Source: Planctomycetaceae bacterium
GTDB lineage: Bacteria > Planctomycetota > Planctomycetia > Pirellulales > Pirellulaceae
DNA length: 17,084 bases
Reading direction: 5' to 3'
Assembly: GCA_024642765.1 (NCBI GenBank)
Contig: JAHEAM010000013.1
Coordinates: 1-17,084 of the forward strand
Shown here: positions 5,999-15,123 of the stretch, piece after piece
How the letters are laid out: each line of letters opens with the position of its first letter
Numbering within the stretch: the first letter of the stretch is position 1
The notes under the pieces: model-generated
Databases searched by the model: none
What the model saw: only the letters and a program-made list of their open reading frames with translations
Told to the model about the DNA's origin: nothing
Position numbers and translations under genes: made by a program

Positions 5999-8900
5999 TC
6001 AATTTTTAGTGATCGTTTCATCCAGATTCAGTATCGCTCGAGCCGTGATGGCCCAGACTGCAATTTCTTTTTGTCGCAACGTTTGTTCCTCATTAACTTC
6101 GGTATCAGTTTGTTTGGAGGCCTGTTCGTTGTGGGTTTTGATAACATTCGGAATCAGTTCTATGAATTTCAACTCGTTGGCCTCGATGCGAGTCCGCTGA
6201 GTTTCGACGAAGTGAATCACACGGTCGATCTCTTCTGCCGATGCGGGGCGGCTTAGGCATCGTTGGAAAAGGGCAGTGATTCGATCGCCATCCGAACCGC
6301 CAGCCGATTCAAGAATCACACCCAGATTCTCGGCAGCCTCGCTGATCACTGTGTCGTTGAGGAGGGTCAACGCCTGCAGGGCCGTGTTGGAAACCTCGCG
6401 CTGGGCGAGGCAGAACTCTCCGGTGGGCGCGTCGAACGTATTGAACATCGAGTATGGTGCTGTTCGTTTGAGAAACGTATAGATGCCGCGACGATAACGA
6501 TCGGGACCGGTACTCGCGTTCCAACCAGCGCCACCGTAGGCCGTTTCAGTGGCTCCCTCGGGCTGCGGCGGATGGACCGGGGGGCCGAATTGCTGCGGGT
6601 TCAATAGACTCGACGCCGTCAGCACTAGATCTCGGACTTGTTCGGCCTCAAGACGTGTTCGATTCGCATGCGAGAGGTAACGATTTTGCGGATCATGTCT
6701 TTGTTGTAGCGCCGTTGTGGCGGAGGATTGTTGATAGGTCGCAGTCATGACCAAAACGCGATGTAAGCGTTTCACTGATTGGCCTTGTTCGACGAATTCT
6801 ACGGCCAACCAGTCGAGCAACTCGGGATGCGATGGCGGTTCGCCTTGCAAACCAAAGTCACCTTCTGTACCCACGAGTCCCTTGCCGAACAGAGCCGACC
6901 ACGCGCGGTTGACTTGGACGCGTTGTGTCAGTGGGTTCTCTCTCGCGACCAACCAGCGAGCAAATGCCAGGCGAGGAGGGGTGCCCGATTGCAAGTTCAA
7001 GGTAGGCAAGAAATCTGGAACACCAGGAGTTACTTCTTCTTTCGGTTGCAAGAACTCGCCGCGATGGTGCCGAAAGGTCGGACGTGGATTGGCAACTGGT
7101 CGCTCTCGCATCACAAGCGTTGTCTGCACGCTGGGACGCTGCCGAAGTTCTCGAATTCGGTCGCTCTGTTCCTTGAGCTCAGTAGCCTGGAGTAAGAACG
7201 CGTTTCGAAGCTGAGTTTGCTGCTCGACCGATAATTGACTTTCGGGAAGCGAAAGAAGAGTTTCAACCAACGGCTCTGTTCCTTGAGCTACGACATCGCC
7301 AACTTTGGCAGTGGTTGAAATTCGAAAGCGACCAAGCGAACACGGATAGTGCCGCCCAAACCTCAACGTGATTGTGATCGAGCTCAGTGCCGGCAACGGC
7401 TCCGCAAGATTGAAAACAGCGACATTCTGTTGACCCGATTGGCCAGCACAAGACCAGCCGGTTTGCGGGTCTCCGTCTAATGCAAATCGAGCTCCAGCCG
7501 AATCTCCGCCGAAATTGTTTTTCGTGTAGGTTTCCGAAACGTTGCCAAAGGCCAGCGGCCGCAGGCCCTCAGTCGTTTCGATGCTCGCCGTCAGCTCACC
7601 CAAAAAGAAATCGCCTTTGGGCCCCTCGAAATACGCCATCCCAGGCCCTCGTCCCGGTAGTCGCTCATCGGGCAACACCTCCAAACGAATCGCCGAGGTC
7701 CCCGCCGCAACATTCGAAAACGTCAACGTGTAAAGGTCGTCCTTGGTGATGTCCCCCGACACAAAAATGGAATCGTCTGGTTCAGTCGTGAGCCTCAATG
7801 TCGCCGACGTCGCAGTCGTAGGACGCAGCGATTGCCAGCTAGGCGTGTTGGCTCGCGAGGCTTGCAACCAATTTTGAAAAGCCGCCTCAAGACTTTGTTG
7901 ACGATTGGATTCGGCGCCGGGTTTTTCGGCATCGTCGATTGGCCAATGCCCAGGGAGTTCTGCGATCAATCGCTCGGCCTCGGCGAGACGTTCGCGTTGA
8001 TGTTGAATGTCCGCAGGAGAAGTCAACTCCAGGTCCGGTTCGTCCGCGTTGTTCAGGATCGCCATGATTTGGTAATAGTCACTGTGTGTGACGGGATCGT
8101 ACTTGTGTGTGTGGCATTGGGCGCATCCGAGCGTCAGGCCCAGCCATGTTGTACCCGTCGTCGCCACTCGATCGGTCATGGCATAGAAGCGGTACTCGAG
8201 TGGGTCGATGCCCCCTTCTTCGTTGAGCATTGTGTTGCGATGAAAGCCGGTCGCAACCAAATGGTCCCGTTCCGTTTCGGGCAATAGATCGCCGGCCAAT
8301 TGTTGAATCGTGAATTGGTCGAAGGGGAGGTCACGGTTGAAGGACTTGATGACCCAGTCGCGAAAGGGCCAAATGTTTCGAGCACGATCTTTTTCGTAGC
8401 CATTCGTATCGGCATACCGCGCCAAATCAAGCCAACGTCGAGCCCACCGTTCGCCGTAGTGCGGCGATGCAAGCAACTCGTCGACCAACGCGGCATAGGC
8501 TGCTTCGTTGAAGCCGCTGAGTCCGAGGGGTGGCATCGTAAGTTCTTGATTCCAACGCTCTGATTCGTCCGTTGTCGGAGGGAGACCAACCAAGTCGAGA
8601 TACAGACGTCGAATTAATGTTCGGGGCGCAGCAGGTGGGGCAGGAGAGAGGCCTTCGTTTAACATTTTTTGCAATACAAATCGGTCGATTGCGTGCTCAG
8701 CCCATACAGGAAAGCGTTTGGCGTCAACGTCGGGCAAAGCTGATTTCTGCGGCGCAACAAACGACCAATGGGCTTGGTAGTCCGCTCCCGATTCGATCCA
8801 TTCTCGCAGGACCTGAATCTGCTCGACCGTAAGCGTTTTATTGGAGTCGGCTGGAGGCATCCGCAGGTCAGGATCGGATTCCTCGATGCGTTCGACCAAC

Positions 8901-9208
8901 TCGCTGTCGGCGAGGGAGCCGGGTGTGATCGCTGGGTAGCCACCGAGGTCCGCCGTTGCACCTTGTAGTGAATCCAACCGCAAGTCCGCGGCCCGTGTTG
9001 CTTCGTCTGGTCCATGACAAGGAAAACAATTGGTCGCCAAGATTGGACGGATGTCGGCGTTGTAGGACAATGGCTGCTGAGTTTGCTTGTTCGCGACGTC
9101 GGGTGACGGCTGTTGAGCGTGCAAGAAATCGGTGTCGACGCTGAACGAAAAGAAGAAGGCCGCGACGACGAAGCGTGCAACGAACAAAAATGGTTGGCGT
9201 CTCGCCAT
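5999..9208 (-). CDS. Planctomycete cytochrome C / DUF1549 / DUF1553 protein
   Basis: This protein has 1069 residues. A signal segment at 1-31 is followed by a PSCyt1 c-type cytochrome domain (about 48-140), with haem motif CFPCH at 61-65 and candidate axial ligand region RMPP near 116. DUF1549/PSCyt2 (about 165-385) contains HYGERWARRWLDLARYADTNGY and a second CxxCH (CAQCH, 362-366). A central beta-rich insert (about 465-640, e.g. SETYTKNNFGGDSAGARFALDGD) resembles a carbohydrate-binding or lectin-like module. DUF1553/PSD1 (about 740-1000) contains RLAFARWLVARENPLTQRVQVNR and ANRTRLEAEQVRD. The family is exported and expanded in Planctomycetota. Redox-linked degradation of complex substrates has been suggested, but the reaction is unknown. 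It heads a two-gene unit with DUF1501. The start at ATG 9208 gives a good signal peptide, although no clear Shine-Dalgarno sequence is present. Confidence 0.94.
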   Translation of the reverse strand: MARRQPFLFVARFVVAAFFFSFSVDTDFLHAQQPSPDVANKQTQQPLSYNADIRPILATNCFPCHGPDEATRAADLRLDSLQGATADLGGYPAITPGSLADSELVERIEESDPDLRMPPADSNKTLTVEQIQVLREWIESGADYQAHWSFVAPQKSALPDVDAKRFPVWAEHAIDRFVLQKMLNEGLSPAPPAAPRTLIRRLYLDLVGLPPTTDESERWNQELTMPPLGLSGFNEAAYAALVDELLASPHYGERWARRWLDLARYADTNGYEKDRARNIWPFRDWVIKSFNRDLPFDQFTIQQLAGDLLPETERDHLVATGFHRNTMLNEEGGIDPLEYRFYAMTDRVATTGTTWLGLTLGCAQCHTHKYDPVTHSDYYQIMAILNNADEPDLELTSPADIQHQRERLAEAERLIAELPGHWPIDDAEKPGAESNRQQSLEAAFQNWLQASRANTPSWQSLRPTTATSATLRLTTEPDDSIFVSGDITKDDLYTLTFSNVAAGTSAIRLEVLPDERLPGRGPGMAYFEGPKGDFFLGELTASIETTEGLRPLAFGNVSETYTKNNFGGDSAGARFALDGDPQTGWSCAGQSGQQNVAVFNLAEPLPALSSITITLRFGRHYPCSLGRFRISTTAKVGDVVAQGTEPLVETLLSLPESQLSVEQQTQLRNAFLLQATELKEQSDRIRELRQRPSVQTTLVMRERPVANPRPTFRHHRGEFLQPKEEVTPGVPDFLPTLNLQSGTPPRLAFARWLVARENPLTQRVQVNRAWSALFGKGLVGTEGDFGLQGEPPSHPELLDWLAVEFVEQGQSVKRLHRVLVMTATYQQSSATTALQQRHDPQNRYLSHANRTRLEAEQVRDLVLTASSLLNPQQFGPPVHPPQPEGATETAYGGAGWNASTGPDRYRRGIYTFLKRTAPYSMFNTFDAPTGEFCLAQREVSNTALQALTLLNDTVISEAAENLGVILESAGGSDGDRITALFQRCLSRPASAEEIDRVIHFVETQRTRIEANELKFIELIPNVIKTHNEQASKQTDTEVNEEQTLRQKEIAVWAITARAILNLDETITKN

Positions 9209-9490
9209 GATATCGTGCTCTGTTTCCGTGAATGGTCAACCCGAAAATGTGTAAACTTTATTGTACCAACTGTGCGAGTAAAGTCGTCGTTTGTTTTCCA
9301 ACGGCGTTTCGAATCCACTGGTTTTTGCTGGCTCACAGGGTTTCATTTTGGAAGCAATGAGAATGGGTCACTACAGCAGCCAAGGCAAATCGTCTATCCT
9401 GTAAGCTCGCTTGCTCGGTCGCACAACGGGTTATTGAGTAACCGTGTGATTTGCTGCGAACCATTTGATCTTTCGAAAACAGAGGAAAGT
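9209..9490. promoter_or_regulatory. Divergent intergenic region between the cytochrome gene and the Fae homologue
   Basis: These 282 bases must carry both promoters, since the flanking genes point away from each other. I cannot assign -35/-10 pairs with confidence. A short dyad, GGTTA-ttgag-TAACC (9429-9443), lies about 50 bases before the Fae start. A good ribosome-binding site, AGAGGAAAG (9481-9489), precedes ATG 9491. It fixes that start over in-frame upstream codons that would overlap the cytochrome gene. Confidence 0.55.
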
Positions 9491-10036
9491 ATGTCTCGGA
9501 TTGGATTGCGAACGGGTGAGGCTTTGGTTGAGGGTGATGATGCATACTTGTGCGCGGAACCGGAAATTGTGATCGGCGAATTGGACGGACCCGTCGGAAC
9601 CGCCATGGCAACCTTGATTGGCGACCAGGTCAAAGGACATACCCGAGTCTTCGCAATCCTCAACAGCGACGTGCAGGTCAAACCGGCAACGTTGATGGTC
9701 AGCAAGGTCACGGTGAGCAACTCGCGCTACACCAATATCTTGATGGGTTCGGTTCAAGCGGGCATTGCCAACGGCGTCTTGGATGCTGTGCGACAGGGAA
9801 TCATTGATCGTTCGAAAGCCAATGAACTCGGGATCATTTATTCGGTCTGGTTGGATCCCAGCGTGATTGATCTCAAAGAGATTGACCATAACGCTCTGTT
9901 CGAAATTCACCGCGAGGCCACCCTGAAAGTGATTCGCAAGGCACTCAACAACGAACCCACGATCGACTGGTTGCTGGAAAATCAATCTTCCGTCGAACAC
10001 TACTATCATCAACTGGGCGTCCAAGGCGAGCTTTGA
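9491..10036 (+). CDS. Formaldehyde-activating enzyme (Fae) family protein, divergent
   Basis: This 181-residue protein is Fae-sized. True Fae condenses formaldehyde with tetrahydromethanopterin in the cytoplasm. Family marks are RTGEALV (7-13), IVIGELDGPVGTA (26-38), KPATLMVSKVTVSN (64-77), the glycine/alanine-rich GSVQAGIANGVLDAV, and HREATLKVIRKALNNEP near the C-terminus, matching the NYEATKLxIxRAxxGEP of Fae. Against the Methylobacterium extorquens sequence as I recall it, the segment AHIDLIIG, whose His is the proposed catalytic base, aligns with AEPEIVIG here. Glu23 therefore replaces the histidine, and a two-residue insertion precedes it. The start is fixed by AGAGGAAAG at 9481-9489. 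No other methanopterin-pathway gene is in the window. It could be a functional variant, a formaldehyde or pterin binder, or a paralogue with a new role. The family call is firm and the activity is doubtful. Confidence 0.88.
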   Translation: MSRIGLRTGEALVEGDDAYLCAEPEIVIGELDGPVGTAMATLIGDQVKGHTRVFAILNSDVQVKPATLMVSKVTVSNSRYTNILMGSVQAGIANGVLDAVRQGIIDRSKANELGIIYSVWLDPSVIDLKEIDHNALFEIHREATLKVIRKALNNEPTIDWLLENQSSVEHYYHQLGVQGEL

Positions 10037-10088
10037 TAACGGTAAATCGTTGATTCGAAATCACGCGGCCACTATGATTTCCTGTAAT

Positions 10089-11774
10089 TTACTTGGAATC
10101 GATTGCTTCGGCGACCATTTGAAAAAAACGATAATACCAATCATCATCCTTGGAACTGTACTTTTTCCGAACCTGAACGATTACCAATTTTTGGTCCAAA
10201 TCAACAACAAAGATGCAGCCGGAAAAAGAGCCGTGACCGACAGTGTGAGTTCCATACAATTGGTCTTCCGGTCGCATTGAGTCTTTTGCCGAACCCGGTT
10301 TGCGGTGGCGAACCCAGTGCAATCCAAGTCCTTGTTCTTCAGTTGCTCCCGGAATCTCCAGCGGTTTTGGCAGCAATTCAGAAAACGTTGCTGGGTTGAT
10401 GAATTCCTTGTTGCCATAACTGCCTTCGTTCGCAACCCATTGCCCTAAAATCCCCAATTCCATAGCAGTGAACTCTCCGTCCGAACTGGCATTTCCCAGG
10501 GCAGCGTCTCCAAATCCGAGTGGCTGGAATAGGTGTTCATGGAATACCCGCGCGGCACTTTTGCCAGAGGCAATTTCCATTGCTTTGGCAACAAGCTCAA
10601 AGCCCATGCCGCTATAGGCATATGCTTTTCCAGGTTCATTTACATCAATACCATTAAGAATCACGTTTTCAAGATGAGGATTTTTCATTCCGCCAAAGTC
10701 GCTGTGCCCGGACAGCCCAGACGTATGGTTAAGACATTGTCGAAATGTTGGCACGTGGGAGTCATTGAGCGGGTAATCTGAAAACACACTTGATATGGGC
10801 GAATCAAGTTCGATCAAATGCTGGTCAACGAACTGGCTGAACATAATCGACGTTACAGTTTTTGTAATTGAAGCAACCCAACAACGATAATCCTGTGTGA
10901 TTGGAACGTCACTTTCATCGTTGCCAAATGCCTGATGCGTGATGATGACGCCGCGTCTGGCAATCAAGGTTACGAATGGTTCATTGGTTGCTTTAGCCCA
11001 ATCGCGGCAAAAGTCGTCAATTTTGGTCTTGGCATCAATAGGGACACCTGCGTCTGCGGGAGCCCCATCATGTAACATTGTCGCAGGCGATTCTCTTAAG
11101 CGGTGAGGTTGTAGCGTTCTGACCGTGGCTTTCATTAGTTTCAATTTGAGCGCCAAGTGGAAGTCGTCGTTAACAACAGATGTTGATTCAATAGGGATGC
11201 GCGGTCGACCAACTGGTACAGATTCGGCAATTCCAGCAATCAGGATTGCACCCTTTTCCGAATCGATTAGCGAACGATTCAAAATATCCCGGCTGATTCG
11301 ATCAAACTCAGGCTTGAATTCCTTCCACGATGATGGCGCATTCGGCCCAGGAAAGTTCGTAAATTCGAATGTCAAATCTGGGACGAAGTTATTGTCGATT
11401 TTTGTCGGCAATGCAAAAAAAGTGAAAGCACGTCGCATTGGTGTGCCATTTGGGGCGAAGCCCTGAATGGATGCAAGCCATCGACCGGCAGCGTTTGGTT
11501 CTGGGGATTCGTTCAATTCGGAGTCGAACCAGCGTACATCAAATGCGGCATCGCGACCGAGTCGACGAACTTCGTCGACGTCTCGCCAAATCAATCGGGG
11601 AGTTGAACCAACTTGAAATACCCAGCCGCCAAATTTCGCTGGGATCACCTCTTGTGTCTGAAAAAGATGGCGATCGACTCGGGTTTCTTCTATTTGGCAG
11701 GCAGGGATTTTCGCTGCGGAAAACGATAGTGCCAACGCACATATGCCAACCCATAAAAACGACTTGTTCTTCAT
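10089..11774 (-). CDS. Secreted serine hydrolase, class C beta-lactamase/esterase fold
   Basis: This 561-residue protein has a signal peptide at 1-25 (LWVGICALALSFSAAKIPAC); the Cys at 26 could be lipidated, but the lipobox is poor. Residues about 30-240 form an N-terminal region I do not recognise (FGGWVFQVGSTPRLIWRDVD; AGRWLASIQGFAPNGTPMRR). Residues about 250-555 are a beta-lactamase-family (PF00144) domain with all three motifs: SxxK as S302-ITK305 in VASITKT, YxS-type Y387-S388 in AYSGMGFE, and HxG-type H514-G515 in VGHGSFSG. Such proteins include D-Ala-D-Ala peptidases, esterases and amidases as well as true beta-lactamases, and sequence alone does not separate them. It starts 45 bases after the propeller gene stop, with GGAA before the ATG, so the two are probably co-transcribed. 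It is convergent with the Fae gene, 52 bases away. Confidence 0.9.
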   Translation of the reverse strand: MKNKSFLWVGICALALSFSAAKIPACQIEETRVDRHLFQTQEVIPAKFGGWVFQVGSTPRLIWRDVDEVRRLGRDAAFDVRWFDSELNESPEPNAAGRWLASIQGFAPNGTPMRRAFTFFALPTKIDNNFVPDLTFEFTNFPGPNAPSSWKEFKPEFDRISRDILNRSLIDSEKGAILIAGIAESVPVGRPRIPIESTSVVNDDFHLALKLKLMKATVRTLQPHRLRESPATMLHDGAPADAGVPIDAKTKIDDFCRDWAKATNEPFVTLIARRGVIITHQAFGNDESDVPITQDYRCWVASITKTVTSIMFSQFVDQHLIELDSPISSVFSDYPLNDSHVPTFRQCLNHTSGLSGHSDFGGMKNPHLENVILNGIDVNEPGKAYAYSGMGFELVAKAMEIASGKSAARVFHEHLFQPLGFGDAALGNASSDGEFTAMELGILGQWVANEGSYGNKEFINPATFSELLPKPLEIPGATEEQGLGLHWVRHRKPGSAKDSMRPEDQLYGTHTVGHGSFSGCIFVVDLDQKLVIVQVRKKYSSKDDDWYYRFFQMVAEAIDSK

Positions 11775-11819
11775 TTTGTTCCAGAAAATTCAAGTGTTTG
11801 GGAATAGTCTATCAATTTA

Positions 11820-14800
11820 TCAATCTCCGTCGAAGATCAATGGGACCTGCAGCTTGTTGGCATCGGCATTGAATTGCTCCACCTCTGAGCCAAGTAGTGA
11901 CTGCAACTTTAGCAATTGTTCGTCGACCAGCAACAATAGTTCGTCGCGCACGCGAACCGCTTGTCGTGTTGGTGCGTTATCGCCTTGGGAAACAACGCCA
12001 ACCAGTCCTGACAATCGGTTATTAAGCCGAATTGGGAAATTCAATGGGTCTTGGCCACTTTGGTTCTGCGTTTGATACAGAGACTCTTCAATATTGGTTA
12101 GCTGTTGGGAAATTTCATCCGATTTCTTAATCAACTCGGCGAATTTTTCATTCATTTTGAATCGTTTTTTGAATTCGCTTAATTGTGTGCGCACAGTTCG
12201 GATCTTGGTAATCGATTTGTGTATTTCGGAGAGTTTATCGCGAACAACCAACAAGAATTCAAATTGTTCTGCAAGGTCTTCGTTTGTTGCACCTGAGCGT
12301 GGGTCGCGGCTAATCGCGACCGATTGTGAGGTTGTAGAATCACCAATGCTGAGTTCTAGATTGTATTCGCCGGGGGCCGCTTCTGGACCACCTGTCCCGC
12401 CTCCCCAAAGCACCAATCCGTCAAACGTTTCAGCACCTGGATACCGCAAGTTCCAATCAACGCGATTCCAACCAGCGTTCAATTCAAGTTTTGCTTGGCC
12501 CTTTCCCGCGGTTTTGTCCGTTGTAAAAACGGCAGCTTCTCGTCCGGCCGGATCTATGATTTTCAATACAGCTTTGACGTCGTTTGCTGGCAACTCCTTC
12601 AACCAGAAGCATAAGGATACTTGTTGTTGCGGATTGGCGCCTGCTGTCAAAGACGCTCGTCCGACACCGCCACCAATGCGTTCAACGTCCAGAGGCTTGT
12701 AAACATGTAGAACATTCGTCAAATGTGAATCGTCGAATGTCCGCAACAAAGTTAAATCGTCGATCATCCAGAAAGCTCGACCTTGTGTCGCAACAACGAG
12801 CGCATTGTCTCGAACCATCAAATCGGTAACAGGCACGACGGGCAAATTGTTTTGCATCGATTGCCAATGTTCGCCGTCATCGACAGACACAAATATTCCG
12901 CGTTCTGTTCCGACGTACAACAAGCCCTTGCGCGTTGGATCGGCTCTAATAACTCGATTAAATTCCTTTCGAGGAATCCCCGCATCGATTTCTTTCCAAG
13001 TCACACCGAAGTCTTTCGTAACAAATAGGTAGGGCTTGAAGTCATCTGATTTGTACGACGTTGCCGCAACATACAATCCGCCGGCTTCGAAGGGGTCCGC
13101 TTCGATGCTATTAATCTGTGTCCACTCCGGCATTTCCGGCGGCGTTGCATCTGTCCAATTCGCACCCGCATCACGAGTGACGTGAATCAGGCCATCGTCA
13201 CTCCCGCACCAAATCACGCCAGGTTCGAGCGCGGATTCAGCGACTGCGAAAATCGTGCAATAGTATTCGACGCCCGTGTTGTCTTTGGTGATTGGGCCGC
13301 CGCTTGGGCCAAGCCGCCGTGGGTCGTTGCGAGTCAAATCTGGACTGATCTGCGTCCAAGAATGCCCACCATCATTTGTTGTGAACAACACATTGGCCGC
13401 CGCATAAAGAACGGCCGGATCGTGTTTTGAAAACAAAATCGGGAAGTTCCATTGAAAACGAAACTGTGTGTCGATCGCGCCGTGACCCATTGGGTTGTCT
13501 GGCCAAACGTCGACACTGCGAGTCTCCCCGGTTTTGTGGTTGAGCCGCGAAAGGTACCCTCCATAGGAACCGCCGTAAACAATTTCAGGATCGTTCGGGT
13601 CGGGAGCAAGGAAACCACTTTCGCCACCCGCCGTGTTTTCCCAGTCACTTTCAGTCAGGAACGCACCGCGTCCACGGTGTGCAATTCGAATCGCTGAGTT
13701 GTCTTGCTGGGCACCGTAAATTCGCCAAGGGTAATAGTTGTCAGAAGTCACTCGGTAGAATTGCGCGGTTGGTTGATTGTCGTAAGCTGAAAATGTTTCA
13801 CCTCCATTGAAACTAATCTGAGCGCCGCCGTCATCCGCAACGATCATGCGTTGGTTGTCTTCTGGGTCGATCCATAAGTCGTGGTGGTCACCGTGTGGCG
13901 TACGAATAGATTCAAATGTTTTTCCTCCGTCGCGCGAATGATGAAAGGAAACGTTGAGAACATAGACCCCATCTAGATCTTGAGGATCAGCGTAGACTCG
14001 CGTGTAGTACCAAGCGCGTTGCCGTAAGTCGCGGTTGCTATTCACACGCGTCCATTTCTGTCCGCTGTCGTCGCTGCGAAACAAGCCACCTTCGGGAGCC
14101 TCAATCATCGCCCAGACGCGATCGGAGTTAACAGAAGAAACGGCAACGCCAATGATCCCCAGCGGACCGCTAGGCAAGCCATCGTGTTGACTAATGTTTT
14201 CCCAATTGTCTCCTCCATCCGTGCTTTTCCAAAGTCCGGAGCCTTCACCACCGCTTTCCAAACTGTAGGGCGTACGGCGAATCTTCCAAGTCGACGCGTA
14301 GAGCACTCGCGGGTTGTTTGGGTCTAAGACTAAGTCACACGCTCCGACTTCGTCATTGACAAACAATACGCGTTGCCAAGTCTTCCCGCCATCGCGAGAT
14401 CGATAGACGCCTCGTTCGCTATTCGGTCCGTAAAGATGTCCCAGAGCTGCCGCATAAACGATTTCCGAATCTTTGGGGTGAATTCTGATCCGTGGGACAT
14501 GATGCGAATCGGCTAGGCCAACATGCTTCCACGATTTTCCGGCGTCAACTGATTTCCAAATGCCATCGCCGTGGGAGACGTTTCCTCGAACAGTGACTTC
14601 ACCGCCGCCAACATAAATTACGTTTGAATCAGACGGAGCTACCGCAACAGCACCAATCGAGCCACCAAAGAATCCATCCGAAATGTTTTTCCAACTCGAA
14701 CCGCCATCATCAGTTGTCCACAAGCCTCCGCCGCAAGCACCCATATAAAAACGGGTTGGATTGCCATGCACGCCTTCGACGGCCGCGCTGCGGCCACCTC

Positions 14801-14966
14801 GAAAAGGTCCAACGCAACGAAATTCTATTTGCTCGATAACTGAATCGGGAAACATACCCCCCGCAACCTTAGGCTGCTCGACCGCCGTTCCCTGCAGGCC
14901 TAAGACAATCCTCGCAGGAACAAAAAACAGCAAAACTGCCAAACAGAAAAAAATATTTCGTTGCAT
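11820..14966 (-). CDS. Secreted BNR/Asp-box (VPS10/sortilin-like) beta-propeller protein
   Basis: This 1048-residue protein has a signal peptide at 1-23. Residues about 45-740 hold repeated Asp-box turns, S/T-x-D-x-G-x-x-W: TTDDGGSSW (84), SVDAGKSW (139), SRDGGKTW (190), STDGGDNW (248), SDDSGQKW (298), SRDGGKTF (344), TNDGGHSW (530), TRDAGANW (597), TKDFGVTW (650) and SVDDGEHW (694). This implies one or two multi-bladed propellers like those of sortilin or BNR glycosidases. Residues about 780-885 form an Ig/FlgD-like beta domain (GWNRVDWNLRYPG; APGEYNLELSIGD). Residues about 890-1030 are helical, probably coiled coil. Such proteins are often annotated as glycosyl hydrolases, but no catalytic residues can be assigned here. 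It precedes the serine hydrolase by 45 bases. A possible -10 (TATACT, 15040-15035) and GGGAT lie upstream. Confidence 0.9.
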   Translation of the reverse strand: MQRNIFFCLAVLLFFVPARIVLGLQGTAVEQPKVAGGMFPDSVIEQIEFRCVGPFRGGRSAAVEGVHGNPTRFYMGACGGGLWTTDDGGSSWKNISDGFFGGSIGAVAVAPSDSNVIYVGGGEVTVRGNVSHGDGIWKSVDAGKSWKHVGLADSHHVPRIRIHPKDSEIVYAAALGHLYGPNSERGVYRSRDGGKTWQRVLFVNDEVGACDLVLDPNNPRVLYASTWKIRRTPYSLESGGEGSGLWKSTDGGDNWENISQHDGLPSGPLGIIGVAVSSVNSDRVWAMIEAPEGGLFRSDDSGQKWTRVNSNRDLRQRAWYYTRVYADPQDLDGVYVLNVSFHHSRDGGKTFESIRTPHGDHHDLWIDPEDNQRMIVADDGGAQISFNGGETFSAYDNQPTAQFYRVTSDNYYPWRIYGAQQDNSAIRIAHRGRGAFLTESDWENTAGGESGFLAPDPNDPEIVYGGSYGGYLSRLNHKTGETRSVDVWPDNPMGHGAIDTQFRFQWNFPILFSKHDPAVLYAAANVLFTTNDGGHSWTQISPDLTRNDPRRLGPSGGPITKDNTGVEYYCTIFAVAESALEPGVIWCGSDDGLIHVTRDAGANWTDATPPEMPEWTQINSIEADPFEAGGLYVAATSYKSDDFKPYLFVTKDFGVTWKEIDAGIPRKEFNRVIRADPTRKGLLYVGTERGIFVSVDDGEHWQSMQNNLPVVPVTDLMVRDNALVVATQGRAFWMIDDLTLLRTFDDSHLTNVLHVYKPLDVERIGGGVGRASLTAGANPQQQVSLCFWLKELPANDVKAVLKIIDPAGREAAVFTTDKTAGKGQAKLELNAGWNRVDWNLRYPGAETFDGLVLWGGGTGGPEAAPGEYNLELSIGDSTTSQSVAISRDPRSGATNEDLAEQFEFLLVVRDKLSEIHKSITKIRTVRTQLSEFKKRFKMNEKFAELIKKSDEISQQLTNIEESLYQTQNQSGQDPLNFPIRLNNRLSGLVGVVSQGDNAPTRQAVRVRDELLLLVDEQLLKLQSLLGSEVEQFNADANKLQVPLIFDGD

Positions 14967-15123
14967 GAATGTATCCCGAAAAATTACAGCTTGAATTCTC
15001 GATGGCCTTCCGAAGAACCAACCCAGCTACTTTGAGTATAAACCAGAAAAAGATGGACGGCGGGATTTGTTTCCACGAAATATAGCGATTGAACTAGTCC
15101 GACGGCGTGACGGTCGAAAAATG

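Noticed and set aside
9113..9490. Upstream extension of the Fae frame to 9113
   Set aside because: It would overlap the cytochrome gene's signal-peptide region and add about 126 residues absent from Fae proteins. ATG 9491 has a strong ribosome-binding site.
10037..10088. Possible terminator between the convergent Fae and serine hydrolase genes
   Set aside because: Only a 5-bp stem (TGATT/AATCA at 10051-10063) without a T-run is visible, which is too weak to call.
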